In this document: one piece after another, positions 1 through 8,160 of the stretch
Layout: each line of letters starts with the position of its first letter
Position numbering within the stretch: position 1 is the stretch's first letter
Source: Thioalkalivibrio sp. ALMg11
Lineage (GTDB): Bacteria; Pseudomonadota; Gammaproteobacteria; Ectothiorhodospirales; Ectothiorhodospiraceae
Reading direction: 5' to 3'
Length of the DNA stretch: 64,000 bases
Assembly: GCF_000377905.1 (NCBI RefSeq)
Contig: NZ_KB898878.1
Location: 52,653-116,652, forward strand
Translations under genes and position numbers: made by a program
The notes under the pieces: generated by a model
Database searches by the model: none
Seen by the model: only the letters and a program-made list of their open reading frames with translations
Told to the model about the DNA's origin: nothing

Positions 1-1118
1 CTGCTGGTCCCATCCTCACGGTGGAGCCGGATCAGGCGGCCACCCAGACCGTTAGTGGCACGGTGGTCCCCTATCGCGAAGTCACCCTGACCGCGCAGTC
101 CGCGGGACGCGTGGTGGATGTGGCTGGCGCCGAGGGCGATCGCTTCGAACAGGGCGCAGTGCTGGTCGCGATTAGCGACGACCGGCTGCGCGCCCAGCGC
201 CAGGCGGCCGAGGCCGAGATGCGCACCGCCGAGGCCGCGATCCGCGAGGCCCAGATGCAGTACGGCCGCGAGATGGTCTCGCCGCAGTCGCGCAACATCG
301 GCCAGATGCCGGGCATGGGGGTGCCGTCGATGTTCGACCAGATGTTCACCCAGCCGATGGGCCAGGTCATGGGCATGGGCGATCCCGCGCTGGACCGGCG
401 CACCGATCTCTATTCCCGCTACATCGGCGTGGATCAGGCGCAGGCGCGCTGGGAGCAGGCCCGGGCACAGGTTACGGAACTGGACGCGGCGATCCGCGAC
501 ACCCGCTCCGAGGCGCCCTTCGATGGCCTGGTGATGCACAAGCATGTGGAAGAGGGCGATACCGTCCAGCCCGGTCAGCCGCTGGTGAGCTTCGGCCATG
601 TCGAATTCCTGCGCGTCGAGGCCCAGGTGCCGGTGCGGCTGGTGAGCGGCCTGCAGGAAGACGACTACGTGCAGGTGCGGCTGGATACCGGTGACGAAGT
701 GGAGGCCCGGGTCGCCCGGATCTTCCCCCTGGCCGACCCGCAACGGCACACCGTTACGGTCAAGTTCGACCTGCCGCAGGGCGTGCGCGGTGGCCCGGGT
801 ATGCATGCGGCGGTGCATCTGCCGCAGGGCGAGGTTTCCGGCAACCGGGTCGTGATCCCGCGTTCGGCATTGATCCCGGGCGGCGCCTTGCCGCGCGTGG
901 CCGTGCTGGATGGCGAGGGCCACGTACGAGTGCGCATGGTGCGCCTGGGTGGCGGACGCGGCGACCAGGTGGTGGTGACTTCCGGGCTGGAGCCGGGCAT
1001 GCAGATCCTCGCCCAACCGGGCGCGGGTGTGCGTTCCGGCCAGCCGGTGGGGGGCGGTTCTCCGGATGCGGGCGTCGGTCGCCGCGACGGCGCCACGGAC
1101 CCCTGGAGCCGCATGTAG
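1..1118 (+). CDS. RND efflux periplasmic adaptor (HlyD/MFP family), 5' end outside window
   Basis: The frame is open to the left edge (first full codon at 3, 371 residues visible), so the signal peptide and true start lie upstream; the GTG at 21 is not a convincing start. The visible part begins in the first beta-barrel/lipoyl half (VVDVAGAEGD), enters a helical hairpin (RLRAQRQAAEAEMRTAE), returns to the second lipoyl half (APFDGLVMHKHVEEGDTV) and ends in barrel and membrane-proximal domains. This is the membrane-fusion protein that links an inner-membrane RND pump to an outer-membrane channel. The hairpin is interrupted at about 290-400 by a Met/Gly/Pro-rich insertion (for example MPGMGVPSMFDQMF) that is unusual for the family. 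The pump gene follows 129 bp downstream. Substrate unknown. Confidence 0.85.
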   Translation, partial: AGPILTVEPDQAATQTVSGTVVPYREVTLTAQSAGRVVDVAGAEGDRFEQGAVLVAISDDRLRAQRQAAEAEMRTAEAAIREAQMQYGREMVSPQSRNIGQMPGMGVPSMFDQMFTQPMGQVMGMGDPALDRRTDLYSRYIGVDQAQARWEQARAQVTELDAAIRDTRSEAPFDGLVMHKHVEEGDTVQPGQPLVSFGHVEFLRVEAQVPVRLVSGLQEDDYVQVRLDTGDEVEARVARIFPLADPQRHTVTVKFDLPQGVRGGPGMHAAVHLPQGEVSGNRVVIPRSALIPGGALPRVAVLDGEGHVRVRMVRLGGGRGDQVVVTSGLEPGMQILAQPGAGVRSGQPVGGGSPDAGVGRRDGATDPWSRM

Positions 1119-1247
1119 GGATCCATACCCGGCTGCAGGCCGGGGATAACAGCGCCGGTTGCTGCCCCTGGCAGGTGCACCGGTGACGACGCGCCGGCCG
1201 AACCGGTGCACGGGACGCCAGACTGACAACAGGACTGTTCAAGCTCG

Positions 1248-4200
1248 ATGGCCGAAGACGACAAACAATCCGATACCGGTTTCCGGAAGAAACACGGCGA
1301 TCCCGGCATTGCCGGGCGTATGGCGGCGGCCTTCATCCATTCGCCGCTGTCGTCGCTGCTCCTGATCGCCAGTATCGCGATCGGCATCCTCGGCCTGATG
1401 GTCACCCCGCGCCAGGAGGACCCGCAGATCTCGGTGCCGATGGTGGACATCATGGTGTCCTACCCGGGCGTCCCCTCGGAGCAGGTGGCGAGCCTGGCGG
1501 CACGGCCGCTGGAGCGACTGATGAGCGAGGTCACCGGGGTAGACAACGTCTACTCCGCGTCGCATCGCGGCGAGGCGATGGTGACCGTGCAGTTCGACGT
1601 CGGCGAGGACATGGAGTCCTCCATCGTCAAGGTGCACGACAAGCTGATCGCCAATCGCGACCTGATGCCGCCCGGCGTCAGCGAGCCAATGGTCAAGGTC
1701 AAGGGTGCGGATGACGTGCCGGTGCTCAACCTGACCTTCTGGTCGCACGAGGTGGACGACGCCTTGTTGCGCCAGATCGCGCTGGATGCGCAGCAGCAGC
1801 TGAACGAGGTTCCCGATGCCAGCCAGAGTTTCGTGGTCAGCGGGCGCGAAGAACGCCTGCGCATCGATGTGCTGCCGGAGCGCCTCGCGGGCTATGACAT
1901 CAGCCTGGATGACATCGCCCAGGCCGTGCAGTCCGCAAATGTCGAGGGCGCGGCCGGGCGCATCGAGAGCGGGGGTCTGAGCACCGCGGTGTACACCGGG
2001 CGTTTCTTCACCGGCGCCGCGGATCTCGAGCAACTCCTGATCGCGGTCAGTGATGGCCAGCCGGTCTATCTGCGCGATGTGGCCGAGGTGACCTACGGCC
2101 CGGGCGATCTGGAGCGGTTCGTGCGCCACTACTCCGGTCCGGCCGCACCCGAACCGGATGCGGCCCCGGAGGGCGCGGCGGCGGTCACGCTGGCCATTGC
2201 CAAGAAGTCGGGCAGCAACGGGGTGACCGTCGCCAATGACGTACTCGAACGCCTCGAGCGCCTGAAGGGCAGCGTGATTCCGGACAACGTCGAGGTGGCG
2301 GTTTCGCGGAACTACGGCAAGTCCGCCAACGAGAAGGTCAACGAGCTTCTGTTCAAGCTGTTCATCGCCACCTTCGCGGTGACCATCCTGGTCGGCCTGT
2401 TCCTGGGGATTCGTGCCGCGGTCGTGGTGCTGATCGTGATCCCGGTGGTGATCCTGTTCACCGTGTTCAGCGCCTGGCTACTGGGCTACACCATCGATCG
2501 CGTCAGCCTGTTTGCGCTGATCTTCTCCATCGGCATCCTGGTCGATGACGCCATCGTGGTGGTGGAGAACATCTATCGGCGCTGGCTGATGAAGCGCGGC
2601 ATCGATACCGAGACCACGGTGGATGCGGTGCGCGAGGTCGGTAACCCGACCATCCTGGCGACGTTCACGGTCATTGCGGCCCTGCTGCCGATGGGTTTCG
2701 TCTCCGGGATGATGGGTCCGTACATGCAGCCGATCCCGGTGCTGGGCTCCGTGGCCATGCTGTTCTCGCTGGTGGCGGCATTTGTATTTACCCCGTGGCT
2801 GACTCAGCGCCTGCGCCCGAGCATGGCGTATCTGGAGAAGGCCACCGACAAGGAACATCGCCAGGCGGAAAAGCTGGGCCGGTTCTACCGCACGGTGATC
2901 CCGGGGCTGGCCGACAACCGGGTGCGAGGCTACGCATTTCTGATCGCTGTCATCGTGATCTTCTTCCTGATGGTCAGCCTGTTCATGACCACCGACGTCC
3001 GCGTGAAGATGCTGCCCCTGGACAACAAGCCCGAGTTCCAGGTGATGGTGAATTTCCCCGAGGGCACGGCCCTGACCGAGACCGCCACGCTGAGCCAGGA
3101 CATGGCCGGCATCCTGCGCGAGATGGACGAGGTGGTGGCCTTGCAGTCCTACGTCGGGACCGCTTCGCCGTTCAATTTCAACGGTTTGGTGCGGCACTAC
3201 TACCTGCGCAACGAACCCTGGCAGGGTGACATCCAGGTTCAGCTGGTGGACAAGGGCGACCGCAGCCGGACTTCGCACGAAATCGCCACCGAGGCGCGCG
3301 AACGCCTGACCCCGCTGGCCGAGGCCGCCGGCGCGCGTATCCAGGTGGTCGAGATGCCGCCGGGTCCGCCGGTGCTGCAGTCGATTGTCGCCGAGATCTA
3401 TGGCCCTGACGCTGCCACCCGCCGCGCGGTGGCCCGCGATCTCGAGGGCATGTTCGCCGGTGCCGAGCACGTGGCCGATGTGGACAGCTTCCTGCAGGCG
3501 CCACACAACGTCTGGCACTTCGATGTGGAGCGTGACAAGGCGCTGCGCCGTGGCGTGACCGTGGAGACCATCAACCGAACCCTGGAGACCGCGCTCAGCG
3601 GGCAGGTCCTGGGCGACGTGAAGGCACAGTCGCTGGTCGAGCCGCACCTGATCGAAATGCGCCTGCCGATGGCGACGCGCAATGACATTCGGCAGCTGGA
3701 GATGTTGCCGATCTCCACCCGCCAGGGCGGGTCGATCCCGCTGGCCGAGCTGGGCGAGTTCGTCCAGCGCCCGCAGGACGAGCCGATCTACCACAAAAAC
3801 CTGCGCCCGGTGGAGTACGTGACCGGCGAGGTGGTCGGGCGTCTGGCCGCGCCGGTCTACGGCATGCTGGAGGTTCAGGAGCAGCTGGAGGACTACCGTC
3901 TTCCGGATGGCAGCCAGGTGCAGCCGCACTGGCTGGGGCCGCCGCCCAATGATGGCTCGACCGCCTTCGAGTGGGCCGGCGAGTGGACGGTGACGTACGT
4001 GACCTTCCGCGACATGGGGATCGCCTTTGCGATCGCGCTGATCCTGATCTACATGCTGGTGGTCTGGGAGTTCGGGAATTTCGTGCTGCCGGGCATCATC
4101 ATGGCCCCGATCCCGCTGACGCTGATCGGCATCATTCCCGGCCACTGGTTGATGAACGCCGAATTCACTGCGACCTCGATGATCGGTTTCATCGCGCTCG

Positions 4201-5525
4201 CGGGGATTATTGTCCGAAACTCGATCCTGCTGGTGGACTTCGGTCGTCAGGCAGTGGATCAGGGGCACGACGTGCGCGACGCGATGATCCTGGCCTGCCA
4301 GGCGCGTACCCGTCCGATCATCATTACGGCTCTGGCCTTGCTGGCCGGCTCCAGCGTGATCCTGTTCGATCCCATCTTCCAGGGTATGGCGATCTCGCTG
4401 ATGTTCGGCACCGTCGTGGCCACTTTGCTGACCCTGCTGGTAATCCCGCTGGGCTGCATTTCCGGACGCCGCGCCTTCTGCCCGACCAGCCTGAACGAGG
4501 ACGGTGCGCCCACGGCGGGCTGTGGCGATGGCAATGGCAATGGCCATGCTGTGCATGCCGGTGTGACGGCCAGCGCGACCCAGGGTGTGTCTCCGGGGGC
4601 ATCCGGAGGGGGGGATGACCTGTTTGGCCCGCGCGAGGGCGGGCCGGTCACCCAGGTCGTGCAATACGCGGGGCTCTATCTCAAGTGCCTGGTCGTGGCC
4701 TTCATCGAGGGCCTGCGCGATCTGGCGCTCGCCCTGGGGCGCCTGATCCGGTCCTTCATTGAACGCCGTCGCAATGGCGATGGCGGCCCCCCGCCGCCCA
4801 GCGGTGGATCGGGCGGTCCCTCCGCCGGGCCTGGCGGGCCGACGGGCGGTGCCCCGGGGGGCGGTGGCGCGTCGGGCACGGGTTCCGGCGGGGCTGCGGC
4901 GACTCCGCAGTCCCGTTCGAAACACCCGTCAGCTGACTCGAAGCCATCGGGCCCTGTTGCGCAGGCACCCGAGTCGACCGGCACCCCAGAGCCAGAGGCC
5001 TCCACGCCCGCCACCGGGAATGCCGGAGCCCAGGACGCCGGTGCCGCGTCGTCCAGCCGCACTCAGGCTGTGAAGCCCGACTCCCCCGCCGCGGGGACCG
5101 CAAAAGAGGCGGCCCCCTCCAGGACCACGTCCCGCGCCGGGGCAGGCAAGACCGCATCGAATATCCCGGTCGGGTCGCGTGCCGGGAAGGCCGGCTCCAC
5201 GCGGGGTGCTGGCGATACCGCCGAGGCGAAGGCTACGAAGAAGTCGCCAGCGGGCACCTCGGTAAGCGCGAAGGACAAGCCCACCGCAGCCGCGAGCAAG
5301 ACCTCCGGCGGCACATCCGCGTCCGGTGGCGCCACCAAAGGACGTGCAAGCAGCACCAACAAGGACACGCCGAAGGCGTCCAACAAGAAGATCGGGGGGA
5401 CGAGCAAGACCGGCACCACGAGCAGCAAGACCGGCCGCAAGGACAGCGGCAGTACCCCCAGGGCGAGCGGCAAGTCGGGTACACCCGGCAAGGGCCGCAC
5501 CCGACGTGGGATTCGACTCAAGTGA
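1248..5525 (+). CDS. RND-family efflux permease with long C-terminal tail
   Basis: This inner-membrane, proton-driven pump is the partner of the adaptor just upstream. Residues 1 to about 1085 are a standard RND permease: TM1 at about 29-52, two large periplasmic loops, and TM4 with the proton-relay motif GILVDDAIVVVENIY. Ordinary RND pumps end near residue 1030-1060. This protein runs to 1425 residues. The extension has a Gly/Asn/His linker (about 1086-1135), a hydrophobic or amphipathic helix (about 1136-1175, VVQYAGLYLKCLVVAFIEGL), a Pro/Gly-rich stretch, then about 150 residues rich in Ala, Ser, Thr, Gly and Lys that end in a strongly basic segment (GKGRTRRGIRLK). The reading frame is continuous through the tail and stops 31 bp before the next gene. 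Substrate class is not decidable from sequence; the context suggests a link to sulfur-globule or envelope assembly. Confidence 0.88.
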   Translation: MAEDDKQSDTGFRKKHGDPGIAGRMAAAFIHSPLSSLLLIASIAIGILGLMVTPRQEDPQISVPMVDIMVSYPGVPSEQVASLAARPLERLMSEVTGVDNVYSASHRGEAMVTVQFDVGEDMESSIVKVHDKLIANRDLMPPGVSEPMVKVKGADDVPVLNLTFWSHEVDDALLRQIALDAQQQLNEVPDASQSFVVSGREERLRIDVLPERLAGYDISLDDIAQAVQSANVEGAAGRIESGGLSTAVYTGRFFTGAADLEQLLIAVSDGQPVYLRDVAEVTYGPGDLERFVRHYSGPAAPEPDAAPEGAAAVTLAIAKKSGSNGVTVANDVLERLERLKGSVIPDNVEVAVSRNYGKSANEKVNELLFKLFIATFAVTILVGLFLGIRAAVVVLIVIPVVILFTVFSAWLLGYTIDRVSLFALIFSIGILVDDAIVVVENIYRRWLMKRGIDTETTVDAVREVGNPTILATFTVIAALLPMGFVSGMMGPYMQPIPVLGSVAMLFSLVAAFVFTPWLTQRLRPSMAYLEKATDKEHRQAEKLGRFYRTVIPGLADNRVRGYAFLIAVIVIFFLMVSLFMTTDVRVKMLPLDNKPEFQVMVNFPEGTALTETATLSQDMAGILREMDEVVALQSYVGTASPFNFNGLVRHYYLRNEPWQGDIQVQLVDKGDRSRTSHEIATEARERLTPLAEAAGARIQVVEMPPGPPVLQSIVAEIYGPDAATRRAVARDLEGMFAGAEHVADVDSFLQAPHNVWHFDVERDKALRRGVTVETINRTLETALSGQVLGDVKAQSLVEPHLIEMRLPMATRNDIRQLEMLPISTRQGGSIPLAELGEFVQRPQDEPIYHKNLRPVEYVTGEVVGRLAAPVYGMLEVQEQLEDYRLPDGSQVQPHWLGPPPNDGSTAFEWAGEWTVTYVTFRDMGIAFAIALILIYMLVVWEFGNFVLPGIIMAPIPLTLIGIIPGHWLMNAEFTATSMIGFIALAGIIVRNSILLVDFGRQAVDQGHDVRDAMILACQARTRPIIITALALLAGSSVILFDPIFQGMAISLMFGTVVATLLTLLVIPLGCISGRRAFCPTSLNEDGAPTAGCGDGNGNGHAVHAGVTASATQGVSPGASGGGDDLFGPREGGPVTQVVQYAGLYLKCLVVAFIEGLRDLALALGRLIRSFIERRRNGDGGPPPPSGGSGGPSAGPGGPTGGAPGGGGASGTGSGGAAATPQSRSKHPSADSKPSGPVAQAPESTGTPEPEASTPATGNAGAQDAGAASSSRTQAVKPDSPAAGTAKEAAPSRTTSRAGAGKTASNIPVGSRAGKAGSTRGAGDTAEAKATKKSPAGTSVSAKDKPTAAASKTSGGTSASGGATKGRASSTNKDTPKASNKKIGGTSKTGTTSSKTGRKDSGSTPRASGKSGTPGKGRTRRGIRLK

Positions 5526-5556
5526 ACATACAAGCAAGACCTCCAGGAGGTTCGCA

Positions 5557-6309
5557 ATGAAGAAGCGTTTCAATTCCCGAATGATCGGTACCACGCTGGC
5601 CAGTGCCGCCGTGGCATCCGTGCTGGCCCTGGGCGTCGCCCAGGCCCAGGAACAGGGTCAGGGCTACGGCCAGGGTCCGGCGATGGGCCAGCAGGGCCCG
5701 GTGCCCGGTCCCTACGGGCATGCCCCGTACGGCTCCGGCATGGGCGCACATCCCGGTGGCGGGATGATGCAGCAGCGCGAAGGCTCCGGTGACTTCAGCT
5801 TCGGCATGTCCGGGCGCAGCCAGGGGCAGGGCTACGGTCGCGGCCACGGTGACGGGTACGGCCAGGGCTATGGCCGCGGCCATCAGGGCTACGGTCCGGG
5901 CTACGGCCGGGGGTATGGCCCGGGGTATGGCCCGGGTTACGGCCCCGGTCCGCAGCAGGGCGGCTTTGGCCACCCGGGCATGATGCAGCCGGGCTATGGC
6001 ATGCAGCAGCGCCCGGGCTACGGGCAGATGCCGGAGTTCGATCCGGACAACCTGCCGGAAGACATGCCGGAAGAGATGCGCGAGCGCATCCAGGCCCAGC
6101 ACGCCGAGCGCCAGGAGCGCATGGAAGAAATGAAAGCCATGCGCGAGCAGCGTATGGAAGAGATGGAAGCCATGCGCGAAGCGCGCCAGAAGGCCATGGA
6201 AGCGGGCCGTGCGGCGTACGAGGAAGAGATGGAGCGCCATATGGAGACGATGCAGGAGCGTCGTGGATCCATGCAGGGTGAATCCACACAGGAAGAAGGC
6301 GACTACTGA
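5557..6309 (+). CDS. Sulfur-globule-like Gly/Tyr-rich exported protein with charged helical C-terminus
   Basis: 250 residues. The start at 5557 is chosen because AGGAGG (5545-5550) precedes it and a clean Sec signal peptide follows (MKKRFNSRM..., cleavage about AQA-QEQ at 30). The mature N-terminal half is built of GYGxGxG and GPGYG repeats (about 85-150), the composition of the sulfur globule proteins that coat periplasmic sulfur in purple sulfur bacteria. The motif GDFSFGMSGR (78-87) just before the repeats recurs as [10 protein letters not shown] in the protein at 6912. Residues about 160-250 form a Met/Glu/Arg-rich helix likely to be a coiled coil (REQRMEEMEAMREARQKAME), which classical small sulfur globule proteins lack. 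Sulfur-globule assignment rests on composition, signal peptide and neighbours, not on a search. Confidence 0.7.
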   Translation: MKKRFNSRMIGTTLASAAVASVLALGVAQAQEQGQGYGQGPAMGQQGPVPGPYGHAPYGSGMGAHPGGGMMQQREGSGDFSFGMSGRSQGQGYGRGHGDGYGQGYGRGHQGYGPGYGRGYGPGYGPGYGPGPQQGGFGHPGMMQPGYGMQQRPGYGQMPEFDPDNLPEDMPEEMRERIQAQHAERQERMEEMKAMREQRMEEMEAMREARQKAMEAGRAAYEEEMERHMETMQERRGSMQGESTQEEGDY

Positions 6310-6331
6310 TCCGCGGATCAGTAATCGCATG

Positions 6332-6355
6332 CCGACGGGCGCTGGTGCCCGTCGG
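6332..6355 (+). promoter_or_regulatory. Intercistronic stem-loop after first globule-like gene
   Basis: CCGACGGGC (6332-6340) pairs perfectly with GCCCGTCGG (6347-6355) around a 6-nt loop. There is no U-tract, so it is more likely an mRNA-stabilising or processing hairpin than a full terminator. It separates the 5557 gene from the next gene and could make the first transcript segment more abundant. Confidence 0.4.
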
Positions 6356-6383
6356 AGTGGAACTCAGACGGAGGCAGTTCGCC

Positions 6384-6830
6384 ATGCAGGGCAGGCAGTC
6401 CGGTCAACCGAAACGCAGGCGGGTCAGAAACGCCCCGATACTCGGGGTATTGCTGGCCACGGGGTTTCTTTTGCCGGCCGCCGACCTGGCGGCGAGTGAT
6501 CGCCAGAACCCCTGGGCCTCCGGTACGCCGGAGGTGCAGCGGTCGGCACCCGAGCGTCCTCGAGGGCGCTTCCCCGATCGCGATTACGACCCGTCACGGC
6601 GGGACGAATCGCGGGAGACGCCGGCACAGGGGTCGCAGCAGGCTCCACCGTACCGCGGCTACGCGCCGTACGGCCCGTATGGGGTGCCGCCGGGGGCTCC
6701 GTCGTTCCACACCCCCGGCGGGATGCCGGGGGGCTATCCATACGGGTATCCGGGGCAGTCCGGTTACCCGGGCATGGGCGGGCCGTCTTCGGTCTTCCCT
6801 TGGGGGATGGGTGGTTTCCCGTTCCCCTGA
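6384..6830 (+). CDS. Exported Pro/Gly/Tyr-rich protein, unknown function
   Basis: 148 residues. The ATG at 6384 is preceded by ACGGAGGCAG at a suitable distance; an upstream GTG at 6345 has no ribosome site. A basic N-terminus (KRRRVRN) and hydrophobic segment (about 17-34) look like a signal peptide or a single anchor. The rest is low complexity: a charged Arg/Asp/Pro middle and a C-terminus of YGPYG, GGYPYGYPG and GMGGFPFP type. It lies between two sulfur-globule-like genes and has similar aromatic/glycine composition, so a structural or coat role is plausible. It lacks the F-x-F-x-x-SGR motif shared by its two neighbours. I do not recognise a named family. Confidence 0.6.
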   Translation: MQGRQSGQPKRRRVRNAPILGVLLATGFLLPAADLAASDRQNPWASGTPEVQRSAPERPRGRFPDRDYDPSRRDESRETPAQGSQQAPPYRGYAPYGPYGVPPGAPSFHTPGGMPGGYPYGYPGQSGYPGMGGPSSVFPWGMGGFPFP

Positions 6831-6911
6831 TCAGTAAAGCGTGCATTCGGGAAGCCCTCCCCGCGTGGACGTATTCGATTCGAGGGCATGACTCCTTCAG
6901 GAGGTAGCACC

Positions 6912-7352
6912 ATGAACAAGCTCGTCAAAGCAGCAGTTCTCGCCGTTTCCCTGGGTGGCCTGGCCGCCCCGATGATGGCGTCCGCCCAGTGGGGCGGACC
7001 CGGCTACGGGTATGGCCCCGGCTCCTATGGCCCGGGCTACGGTTACGGCCCGAGCATGCCGTTCTTCGGTGGCCCCGGTTATGGCTCCGGTCGGAACTAC
7101 GGGATGGGCGACATGATGGGCGACATGATGGGCGACGGTAACTTTGACTTCTCCGCCAGCGGTCGTGGCCGCGGCCACGGTTACGGTCAGGGCTATGGCG
7201 ACGGCCGGGGTTATGGTCAGGGTTACGGCCATCCAGGCTACGGCTATGGTCCGGGCTACGGCTACGGTCCGGGTTACGGCCCGCAGGGCTACGGTCCTCA
7301 GGGCTATGGCCCGCAGGGTCAGATGCCGCAGCAGCAGGGTCAGGGCAACTAA
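6912..7352 (+). CDS. Sulfur-globule-like Gly/Tyr-rich exported protein
   Basis: 146 residues; AGGAGGT (6898-6904) supports the ATG at 6912. The signal peptide ([20 protein letters not shown]..., cleavage about ASA-QW at 25) is followed by [18 protein letters not shown] repeats, a short duplicated [11 protein letters not shown] segment, the motif [10 protein letters not shown] (76-85) and a C-terminal run of GYG, PGYGYG and GPQGYG repeats ending in a Gln-rich tail. Composition and export signal match sulfur globule proteins, which form the protein envelope of stored sulfur in the periplasm of purple sulfur bacteria. It is a paralogue of the 5557 protein, sharing the F-x-F-x-x-SGR motif and the following repeat order, but has no coiled-coil extension. 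A strong terminator follows it directly. Confidence 0.75.
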   Translation: MNKLVKAAVLAVSLGGLAAPMMASAQWGGPGYGYGPGSYGPGYGYGPSMPFFGGPGYGSGRNYGMGDMMGDMMGDGNFDFSASGRGRGHGYGQGYGDGRGYGQGYGHPGYGYGPGYGYGPGYGPQGYGPQGYGPQGQMPQQQGQGN

Positions 7353-7367
7353 GTCCTGCCTCAGTTC

Positions 7368-7400
7368 GGGCCTGCCCGGTGTCGGGCAGGCCCCTTTTTT
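7368..7400 (+). terminator. Rho-independent terminator after globule-like genes
   Basis: GGGCCTGCCC (7368-7377) and GGGCAGGCCC (7384-7393) form a perfect 10-bp stem with a 6-nt loop, followed by CCTTTTTT. It closes the transcript of the globule-like proteins and separates it from the ParA-type unit. Confidence 0.92.
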
Positions 7401-7410
7401 CCGGAGCAGT

Positions 7411-7445
7411 GCGGATTGGCGGATTGCTCGTAGCCGCCAATCCGC
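7411..7445 (+). promoter_or_regulatory. Perfect inverted repeat in the leader of the ParA-type gene
   Basis: GCGGATTGGCGG (7411-7422) and CCGCCAATCCGC (7434-7445) are exact 12-bp inverted repeats around 11 nt, ending 7 nt before the ribosome site of the next gene. No U-tract follows. It could be an operator, possibly for self-regulation as in ParA operons, or a leader hairpin. Confidence 0.45.
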
Positions 7446-7464
7446 AATGCTCGAAGGAGACGCC

Positions 7465-8109
7465 ATGCAGACCGTCGTCGCCAATCTGAAAGGTGGTACC
7501 GGCAAGAGTACTGTGGCCTTTAACCTGGCCCTGTGGTTGCTGGAGGGGCGCCGTCGCGCCCTGACCGTGGATCTGGATCCGCAGCGGACCCTCAGCGATG
7601 TGCTGGAGGTGCGCCACGAGGAAGGCTACCAACCCGCGCTGGACGGGGTGAGTGATCTCGATGCGGTCCGCTCCCGGGCGGGCGATTACGACGAAGTGCT
7701 GATCGATGTCGGCGCCTCGGACATGGCCTCGCTGATGACCGCGGTGGAGGGCGCAGACCGCGTGCTGATCCCGGTCCCGCCCAGCCAGGCGGACGTCTGG
7801 TCGACTTATCGCTTCGTTCAGCGCATCCAGGATCAACGGGGGTCGCGTGATCGTCCCGAGATTCTGACATTCATCAATCGCGCCGATACGCACCAGACTG
7901 TGCGCGAGACCGACGAGACGCACGAGGCGCTGCAGCAGATCGAGGGGGTCCGCTTGCTGAAGCCGCGGCTGAAGCAGCGCATGGCCTTTCGCCGCTCCTT
8001 CAGCGAGGGGCTTTCGGTGCGCGAACTGGAGCCCCGCGGCAAGGCCGCTGCCGAGCTGGATGCCCTGGCTGTCGCCGTGTTCGGGCGCAGTCGCCGCAAA
8101 AAACAATAA
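7465..8109 (+). CDS. ParA/MinD-family ATPase (orphan, McdA-like size)
   Basis: 214 residues. The ATG at 7465 follows GAAGGAGA. The deviant Walker A motif KGGTGKST (9-16) carries the signature lysine; DLDPQ at 36-40 is the A' region and LIDVGASD (about 79-86) the Walker B region. Such ATPases dimerise on ATP, bind the nucleoid or membrane, and position plasmids, chromosomes, carboxysomes, chemoreceptor arrays or other cargo. There is no ParB gene, N-terminal DNA-binding domain or origin nearby, and the length fits the compact cargo-positioning type. Its downstream neighbours are membrane and coiled-coil proteins and a dynamin-like GTPase, so the cargo may be sulfur globules or a membrane complex. 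The family is certain; the cargo is inference. Confidence 0.88.
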   Translation: MQTVVANLKGGTGKSTVAFNLALWLLEGRRRALTVDLDPQRTLSDVLEVRHEEGYQPALDGVSDLDAVRSRAGDYDEVLIDVGASDMASLMTAVEGADRVLIPVPPSQADVWSTYRFVQRIQDQRGSRDRPEILTFINRADTHQTVRETDETHEALQQIEGVRLLKPRLKQRMAFRRSFSEGLSVRELEPRGKAAAELDALAVAVFGRSRRKKQ

Positions 8110-8117
8110 TGTGTCGC

Positions 8118-8135
8118 GTCCGGTGATCACCGGAC
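8118..8135 (+). promoter_or_regulatory. Perfect 18-bp palindrome downstream of ParA-type gene
   Basis: GTCCGGTGATCACCGGAC is self-complementary over its full length and sits 9 bp after the ParA-type stop codon and 26 bp before the next start. It may be a protein-binding site or a processing hairpin. It differs from the usual chromosomal parS consensus. Confidence 0.4.
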
Positions 8136-8160
8136 GGCGGGCACCGAGCAGGAGAGCTTC

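Noticed and set aside
2478..4925. An 815-codon minus-strand frame opposite the first RND pump.
   Set aside because: Shadow of the pump gene, rich in His/Arg/Gln, no ribosome site and no family resemblance.
5820..7330. Short spaced DNA repeats within the globule-like genes, at first CRISPR-like.
   Set aside because: Units are codon-length Gly/Tyr repeats in frame, without constant repeats or unique spacers of equal length.
8118..8135. The 18-bp palindrome as a parS centromere site.
   Set aside because: No ParB gene is present, only one copy is seen and it does not match the usual parS consensus; kept only as an unassigned dyad.
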